DNA of 17,485 nt. Source: SZUA-186 sp041552135. GTDB taxonomy: Bacteria; Pseudomonadota; Gammaproteobacteria; UBA9214. This document shows, in pieces, positions 14,301-17,485 of the stretch (positions within the stretch are counted from its first letter, which is position 1; each line of letters begins with the position of its first letter). The stretch spans positions 1-17,485 of the forward strand of contig JBFELL010000046.1 of NCBI GenBank assembly GCA_041552135.1. The letters run 5' to 3'. The notes beneath the pieces were generated by a model. It did no database searches. It was not told where the DNA came from and worked only from the letters and a program-made list of their open reading frames with translations. The position numbers and the translations under genes are program-made.

Positions 14301-14960
14301 CTTCTCGGCCTCCCGGCCGGGAATGGCCGGGCAGACGATCGGTCGCAGCAGCAGCGAGACGAACATGCGCGCGGGCTTCTCCAGGCCCGAGGTAAAGGGC
14401 ACGGTGAGCAGGTCCTGCGGCGGGTTCAGGGCACGCGCCAGCATGCGGGCGAAGGTCAGTCGCGGCACGGCCTTCTTGTCGCCGGGCACCGGCAGGCCGC
14501 CCTCGGTGATGTGGAACGACCCCTTGGTGGTGCGCCGGTCGCTGGCCGGATTGTGCAGCACACCCTGCTTGATGCGGTAGCTTGAGACGATGTCGGAGTG
14601 GAACTCGTCGCTGTCCATTGGCAGCGACAGCTCGCGGGCCACGCCGTGGCGGTCGAGGATGAAGGTCTGGGTCGGCAGCGTCGGTAGCGACTCGATATCC
14701 AGGTCCTCGATGTAGCGCTTGATGAAGCCCTGGATGCGCTGGTCCACCCGGCAGTGGTAATTCGCCAGCAGGCGGTTCTTTTCGCGGTAGCTGTAGAGCA
14801 GATCGCGGGAAATGCCGAAGAAGCGCGAGGACACGTCCGGCACGCAGGTCGGCTGTCCGGACGAGGCAAGCTTGAGATTGATGTAGAGCTGCAGCTTGGC
14901 GCGTTCTTCTTCGGGACTTTCAGGGGCCTTGTTCAGGCCCAGGGTGTGGGCAAAATCCAA
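11337..14960 (-). CDS. Probable PPi-type phosphoenolpyruvate carboxykinase
   Basis: A very large cytosolic protein (1207 residues) with no signal peptide or membrane segment. I read it as the diphosphate-dependent PEP carboxykinase type, described in Propionibacterium and Entamoeba. Those enzymes are about 1150 residues, twice the usual PEPCK length, and interconvert oxaloacetate plus PPi with PEP, CO2 and phosphate. Supporting features: FGNGGNPFL (243-251), reminiscent of the YGGNSLL block of GTP-PEPCK; IADNYFGYCKKEVKAQ (331-346) and EEEHAGGALAFP (358-369), which I associate with the PPi type; and a P-loop-like CTVSGGGKSEISKS (487-500). The canonical ATP- or GTP-PEPCK nucleotide signatures are absent. 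The start is TTG at 14960, backed by a strong GGAGGA about 7 nt upstream. It stands alone, ends before a hairpin terminator and has no carbon-metabolism neighbours. The coding call is certain; the enzyme assignment rests on remembered motifs and length. Confidence 0.7.
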   Translation of the reverse strand: MDFAHTLGLNKAPESPEEERAKLQLYINLKLASSGQPTCVPDVSSRFFGISRDLLYSYREKNRLLANYHCRVDQRIQGFIKRYIEDLDIESLPTLPTQTFILDRHGVARELSLPMDSDEFHSDIVSSYRIKQGVLHNPASDRRTTKGSFHITEGGLPVPGDKKAVPRLTFARMLARALNPPQDLLTVPFTSGLEKPARMFVSLLLRPIVCPAIPGREAEKTMEVRFFAPGNLVSNLDFVESIFGNGGNPFLAENDAALDVEHWTGTSGCVILAPHLVGMTKQELGLPHWDDATERQRSEGMCWKDAGELYNEGQAFKLTTRDESGVVVTMIADNYFGYCKKEVKAQISYSANLFGMAEEEHAGGALAFPCRNHGEEYGADSRTVHPDYTFEDVIERYGSAMDLQPEGYGIDKHYPDVIYVPQRIRMDLGAQTVTWDKDGERQTIPLRPGKIYMQPSGYKLEMKKHPGAPSWRIVGMNPEGTFCHKPCTVSGGGKSEISKSLNDAVIYRPLFVDDLDKDLDVVQEIFDRDYTKRFRAGHEHEDRDATRKPLSSERSLGSVIKLLTPTSSYTDEFNEWLESIPPRILALVYLIKRFYRVEWGERWRDHLSVDEVDGAPAHELKLHDRNIIASYLRVGFDEKGKWRTFKLRQDFIATEKVQMEDDISASVVVPGKCLSNCGPAINTEHSIKLVKNCEYRLFQRPDEAIHPGYDKQTELDMSQPGNFVANFESIGPEKLATLVEDVHTFFLFTRPMQDLLRSAYEDGKGYVVSSAHPRIVDGKPSKNPRYQQVRPDLVNPVRKYLAEMSTRMHRKLPLDETVCHPVDAVLTGRRNNPPEPGIRPLAVYNPIHYQELPELFMDFICSLTGKSPSTTGAGSEGALTKGPFNALRATADLNNALVSYILTDYAGYSSSAGFVGSNVRVDHDISLLVPEIWARLDPEHRDPQYLIRHGYLEPVEDFDHDGQRVLGSRLGYRITSRFVHGYFGKIFDNPTAVFTDEILKPEMQSLEDYVDGINNIVEAQQGVAQRYLDDGSIEDACPPLQALLHIMATGSYEGKDAHHPGIRAMFTREYLLGSDWYRERLEVKQQRDIALWQRHVASLQRFIEDEGYVDEAERLGIADRLGAAKDKLRHVKDPDYLDELVGTLGADPLRPAHVEDSRGVLKWGKAKLARPGGDAPAENIAATVASTSEAPSLLERVREKFRRATVH

Positions 14961-15193
14961 CGCTCTTCCTCCGCTTTTGTCTTGTACTCGAGCGGGCCAC
15001 GCCTGGCCGGCCGGAAAGTCGCTATCTTACCACCATTGCGGCCCGGCCATCCGGAGGTGCGGATAACGTATTGATTTAAATGGAATGGAAGCATTCCTGC
15101 CCCCGGAGGCACGGACGGGGCTAGCCCGGATTTCTCACCGGGATCCCGGATGCTGGCGCAGGCCTCACGCATCTGGACGCCGCTCTGGAACGA

Positions 15194-15217
15194 AAGTGGT
15201 AGCAGTAGCTACCACTT
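15194..15217. repeat. Perfect 10-bp-stem hairpin
   Basis: AAGTGGTAGC (15194-15203), loop AGTA, then GCTACCACTT (15208-15217): a perfect 24-bp interrupted palindrome. No T-tract follows on either strand, so it is not a typical terminator. It lies about 230 nt upstream of the start of the carboxykinase-like gene. Confidence 0.8.
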
Positions 15218-15342
15218 GAGTGAAGAGCAAGTACAGGTGTGCGAGAACAAGCCAGGACCGGGACAGGCATTGCCTGGTAACACGCTGTAAAAGAACACTC
15301 CACCGGCTAAAGCCGGATTGATCGGCCATCCGGCCGATTAAC

Positions 15343-15377
15343 CCCCTCTCCCTCAGGGAGTGGGTTGGGGAGAGGGG
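15343..15377. repeat. CCCCTCTCC/GGAGAGGGG extragenic palindrome
   Basis: CCCCTCTCC (15343-15351) pairs with GGAGAGGGG (15369-15377), with a small internal CTC/GAG pairing inside the loop. Sequences of this style are common as dispersed extragenic repeats in gammaproteobacterial genomes. No coding content. Confidence 0.7.
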
Positions 15378-15420
15378 ATCATATAAAGCGCCACTTCCTG
15401 ATTCATATCCCCTCATCCTG

Positions 15421-15443
15421 GCCTTCTCCCGCAGGGAGAAGGC
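15421..15443. repeat. CCTTCTCCC/GGGAGAAGG hairpin
   Basis: GCCTTCTCCC (15421-15430), loop GCA, GGGAGAAGGC (15434-15443) is a perfect 10-bp stem. TTTT occurs only 8 nt later on the plus strand, which is weak for a terminator. It belongs to the same family of extragenic palindromes as the one at 15343. Confidence 0.75.
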
Positions 15444-15621
15444 ATACGTCTTTTAACCTTCGGGCCAATATGTATTCTGAATAGCTTTTCCATGCATTCT
15501 GATCCGCCGCCTGAAGGCCGGGGGTTTACGGATCCCCTGTCGGGGACTCTAAATCATGCTCCACGCTTTCCTCTTCCTCAATAGCCTGGCACACACACTG
15601 CCGACCGGTGAGAAAACCGGG

Positions 15622-15993
15622 CTAGCGGATGAAATCGACCGCAACCTGCTTGCGGTAGGCCTCGTCGAAGACCAGCTCGATGGCAGCCTCGCCGGCGCTG
15701 GTCTGCATCCTGACCTGTTGCAGCTCGGGCAGGCGCAACGCCAGCCAGCTGCACATGGCACCTGCCAGCTGGTCATCGCCGGTATTGAAGGCATGCAAGA
15801 GGTTGCCGGCGACAAACTGCGCCCGCTGGTTGAGATCCGGGGACTCGATCATCTGCTCACCGACCAGGATGCCTGCATCCATCCTGGCATCCATTTTGTC
15901 CAGGTAGGCTGCCTGGTGTACCGGCAGCGGCTTGTCCCGGTCGTATTCCAGTTGTGCGATGCCATCCAGCAGGACAGCCATGATATTGCTCAT
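15622..15993 (-). CDS. Conserved small protein of unknown function
   Basis: A 123-residue soluble protein, predicted mainly helical, with no signal peptide, membrane span, cysteine pair or known catalytic motif. The N-terminus MSNIMAVLLDGIAQLEYDR is followed by LPVHQAAYLDKMDARMDAG (about 24-42) and a segment QRAQFVAGNLLHAF (about 56-69). I recall similar uncharacterised proteins in sulfur-oxidising Gammaproteobacteria but no function. ATG at 15993 is chosen because a GGGGA lies just upstream and the conserved sequence begins there; the longer frame to 16029 has no such support. It lies 245 nt downstream of the zinc-ribbon gene on the same strand and may have its own promoter. Confidence 0.75.
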   Translation of the reverse strand: MSNIMAVLLDGIAQLEYDRDKPLPVHQAAYLDKMDARMDAGILVGEQMIESPDLNQRAQFVAGNLLHAFNTGDDQLAGAMCSWLALRLPELQQVRMQTSAGEAAIELVFDEAYRKQVAVDFIR

Positions 15994-16238
15994 TGATTTC
16001 CCCGCCTGCAGGATCCGTTCCGGGCGCAAAGGTTAATCAACCCGGCCCGGGCTGTCCATCCGGCCGAACGCCCTGCCCGTACCGCGACCGGTCCGGTCAG
16101 CGGCAACGGGGTCCGCAATCCCGGGATGGCACCATGCGTCTGCGAGGGTGACTAGGGCATAGCGCTTGACTTCGTGAATGAGGCAGACCGGCGGCACCCT
16201 GCACACAGGCCGACCGGACCCGCAGGGGTCTGCAGGGT

Positions 16239-16424
16239 TCAGTGCGCCTGTGTCTTCACGGCACCGCAGCGGCTGCATTCATAGGCCGTCACCAGCCGGC
16301 CCTGCCTGACATCGAACCGCCGATCCTTCGCCACGACCCACTTGTGCAACCCGTGCCGGCACAGGGTCTTGCCCTTCGCCTTGCGGGCAGCGGTCGGTTT
16401 TCTGAAGCGAACGACGTCTCCCAT
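16239..16424 (-). CDS. Zinc-ribbon-like mini-protein
   Basis: A 61-residue, strongly basic cytosolic protein. Possible metal ligands are CRHGLH (C22, H24, H27) in the first half and CSRC (C50, C53) near the end, in the pattern of a small zinc ribbon; HKWVVAKDRRFDVRQG lies between them. Such small basic zinc ribbons may bind nucleic acid or protein, but no function is known for this one. ATG at 16424 has GGAG about 10 nt upstream. It starts 15 nt after the stop of the exported-protein gene, so the two form an operon. Confidence 0.7.
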   Translation of the reverse strand: MGDVVRFRKPTAARKAKGKTLCRHGLHKWVVAKDRRFDVRQGRLVTAYECSRCGAVKTQAH

Positions 16425-16439
16425 GCCGGCAGTCTCCGG

Positions 16440-17099
16440 CTATCGGTTATCGACCGGCACACCCGCACGGGCAAAGGCATCCAGCATGTGCGCGTGCGCG
16501 GCAGCGGCATCCACCAGCACCACGGTATGCGGGTAGCCGTCCGTCAGCACGGCCAGCAGTTGTGAAGCGGCATTAACAAACCGGGTTTCATCGGCATAAT
16601 CAAGATACTCGATCGTGCCTGCCAGGGCAGGATTCGATACCAGCGCGCGATCGCGCACCGGTGCAGGTATGGTGATGCGCTCATCCCCGACCACCGCATC
16701 CAGCGATTGCAGCAGCCGCCCGATATTGATTACCGCCATGCTGTCGAGGGTACCGCCCGCGACAAGATCCAGCGGCGTTATCACGGCCTTGCCCGGCACC
16801 GCCTGTCCGAGCGGGATATCGCCGATATAAAAACGCACCAGGCCGCCGTTTTCATAGCGGAACTCGCCAGCCGGGCCGGTCACCCCGCGCAGCGAACCGG
16901 ACGCATACTGCACACCCTCGACCGGCGCATCGACCAGTGAGCCATCCGCAATGCCGATCTTCACCGTGGCATCGTCATCCTTGTCGCCGGAACTGCTGCC
17001 GGACTTGACCGAGATGGCGCAGTCTGCCCCTGTCAGTGACAGCAACGCCACCACGGCAAGTATCATCAGCACCGCTTTCGAACGTTTCCTGTCAGGCAT
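16440..17099 (-). CDS. Exported protein with a beta-repeat-like domain
   Basis: A 219-residue protein with an N-terminal signal: a basic start (PDRKRSK) and a hydrophobic core to about residue 25, then SLTGADC. The cysteine resembles a lipoprotein acceptor, but aspartate at -1 makes it a poor lipobox. A Ser/Gly/Asp-rich linker follows. Residues from about 50 onward (SLVDAPVEGVQYASGS, then GPAGEFRYENGG, FYIGDIPLGQ and VITPLDL) match a small beta-sandwich-type module I recall at the N-terminus of many surface lipoproteins in marine Gammaproteobacteria. The C-terminal half is probably helical. The function is unknown; a cell-envelope role is inferred. ATG at 17099 is preferred over the GTG at 17105 because GGGG sits 8-11 nt upstream. 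It heads an operon with the zinc-ribbon gene. Confidence 0.75.
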   Translation of the reverse strand: MPDRKRSKAVLMILAVVALLSLTGADCAISVKSGSSSGDKDDDATVKIGIADGSLVDAPVEGVQYASGSLRGVTGPAGEFRYENGGLVRFYIGDIPLGQAVPGKAVITPLDLVAGGTLDSMAVINIGRLLQSLDAVVGDERITIPAPVRDRALVSNPALAGTIEYLDYADETRFVNAASQLLAVLTDGYPHTVVLVDAAAAHAHMLDAFARAGVPVDNR

Positions 17100-17137
17100 C
17101 AGCACAACCCCGGCCGGCTTATTGGCATCTGCCTACT

Positions 17138-17167
17138 ATCTTAGATGAATTCAGGAAAAACAGTGAA
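17138..17167 (-). promoter_or_regulatory. Possible promoter of the exported-protein gene
   Basis: On the minus strand TTCACT (17167-17162) and TAAGAT (17143-17138) are separated by 18 nt. Each matches the sigma70 consensus at 4 of 6 positions. It is placed about 40 nt before the ATG. Moderate to weak evidence. Confidence 0.35.
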
Positions 17168-17371
17168 TAGCGGGTGGCATCATGGGTCACCGGCATCCGG
17201 AAAACCCGGTATGTTAAGGTACGGAATCCGGATTCGTGTTATATATTCAGTGCAAGTCACTACTGTCCCGTTAAAATTCCTGGCTTGCGGTGTAGGCTCC
17301 CGGGTCCAGGTCGGGAAGGCGAAACCCGATGGGCCTGAAACATGAAAACGGCCAGTGATGCGCAGACTTAT
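17168..17371. other. Non-coding stretch with a nested stem
   Basis: No convincing gene. One nested stem is visible: CAGG (17307-17310) pairing with CCTG (17334-17337) around TCGGG (17311-17315) and CCCGA (17325-17329), with a GAAA-containing loop. It could be part of a structured RNA or a remnant of a mobile element; no known RNA family was recognised. Confidence 0.4.
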
Positions 17372-17401
17372 GTCGGATTACGGCCTTCGGCCTGATCCGA
17401 C
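17372..17401. repeat. REP-like palindrome, GTCGGAT type
   Basis: GTCGGAT with CGGCC, a TTC loop, then GGCC with ATCCGAC form a nearly perfect hairpin. It is similar in style to the neighbouring one at 17433-17464 and to REP-type repeats of many Gammaproteobacteria. Confidence 0.7.
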
Positions 17402-17432
17402 CTGCAGGCGTGGCGGTTACGCCAGTGCGTAG

Positions 17433-17464
17433 GTCGGGTTAGATGCGCAGCAGCGTAACCCGAC
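17433..17464. repeat. REP-like palindrome, GTCGGGTTA type
   Basis: GTCGGGTTA (17433-17441) and TAACCCGAC (17456-17464) are perfect 9-bp inverted repeats around a 14-nt GC-rich loop. It is the second of two REP-like units about 30 nt apart at the window edge. Confidence 0.75.
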
Positions 17465-17485
17465 GCTGCTAGTCGGCCTGAGCAG

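Larger units (their letters stand above)
14961..15621. other. Non-coding region with a hairpin cluster
   Basis: About 660 nt without a credible gene; short frames here lack ribosome binding sites. The part near 14961-15120 should hold the promoter of the carboxykinase-like gene, but I could not fix it (a minus-strand TAAGAT near 15025 is one -10 candidate). From 15121 to 15545 the sequence is a series of palindromes, the clearest of which are listed separately. It includes a perfect CCGGGATCCCGG at 15138-15149, CCGGC/GCCGG arms at 15303-15316 and ATCGGCC/GGCCGAT arms at 15321-15338. The pattern suggests accumulated extragenic repeats or remnants of a mobile element. Confidence 0.55.

Noticed and set aside
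11502..14585. Very long plus-strand open frame opposite the carboxykinase-like gene
   Set aside because: Its composition is Val/Arg/Ala/Leu-rich with no domain, as expected for an antisense frame opposite GC-rich coding DNA. The minus-strand gene has a strong ribosome binding site and recognisable motifs.
15121..15303. Fragment of a transposase gene
   Set aside because: Frames here are short, Cys/Ser/Arg-rich and lack any transposase motif; only the hairpins are supported.
16033..16278. 81-codon minus-strand frame downstream of the zinc-ribbon gene
   Set aside because: It overlaps the zinc-ribbon gene out of frame, lacks a ribosome binding site and shows no protein-like pattern.
17145..17345. 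66-codon plus-strand frame near the window end
   Set aside because: No ribosome binding site, runs through a region with RNA-like stems and repeats, and has no recognisable sequence.

Overview
The window is GC-rich, densely coded chromosomal DNA, most consistent with a gammaproteobacterium of the sulfur-oxidiser or Chromatiales type. The basis is gene content: a VC_2705-type sodium:solute symporter with its DUF4212 partner, a TrhP-like U32 protein, two-domain TrxC and TlpA thioredoxins, and several small conserved proteins I associate with that group. This is inference from remembered families; no search was run. I see no rRNA, tRNA, CRISPR array, phage genes or intact transposase.

Layout. 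1-4.7 kb: a DUF502 membrane protein (+); the symporter (-) and its DUF4212 partner, which carries an in-frame amber codon; a nested inverted-repeat element; then trhP (+). 4.7-5.3 kb: a well-marked single-gene unit with a palindrome, a sigma70-like promoter, a possible leader ORF, an HMA-like mini-protein and an intrinsic terminator. 5.3-8.9 kb: a minus-strand run, read from 8.9 kb downward, of a secreted protein of unknown function, a TlpA thioredoxin, a 650-residue protein with a histone-H1-like Lys/Ala N-terminus and one membrane span, and a HIT protein. 9.0-11.2 kb: an inositol-monophosphatase-family enzyme (+), trxC (-) and a methyltransferase with an N-terminal export-like segment (+). 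11.3-15.0 kb: a 1207-residue protein (-) that I read as a probable PPi-type PEP carboxykinase. 15.0-15.6 kb: non-coding, with a cluster of hairpins. 15.6-17.1 kb: three small minus-strand genes (a conserved unknown, a zinc-ribbon mini-protein and an exported protein). 17.1-17.5 kb: non-coding, with REP-like palindromes.

How the parts relate. Most genes are housekeeping or accessory metabolism and do not form one pathway. The tightest functional link is DUF4212 with the symporter (4-nt stop/start overlap). Next is the secreted two-cysteine protein with TlpA (29-nt overlap), which suggests thiol handling outside the cytoplasm. A CACACGGAA-rich hairpin occurs twice, once between divergent genes (about 3.2 kb) and once downstream of the carboxykinase-like gene (about 11.2 kb), where a T-tract follows it on the minus strand.

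The observations most worth a second look are the membrane-anchored H1-like protein, the amber codon at an apparently tryptophan position in DUF4212, the PPi-PEPCK candidate and the repeat family.
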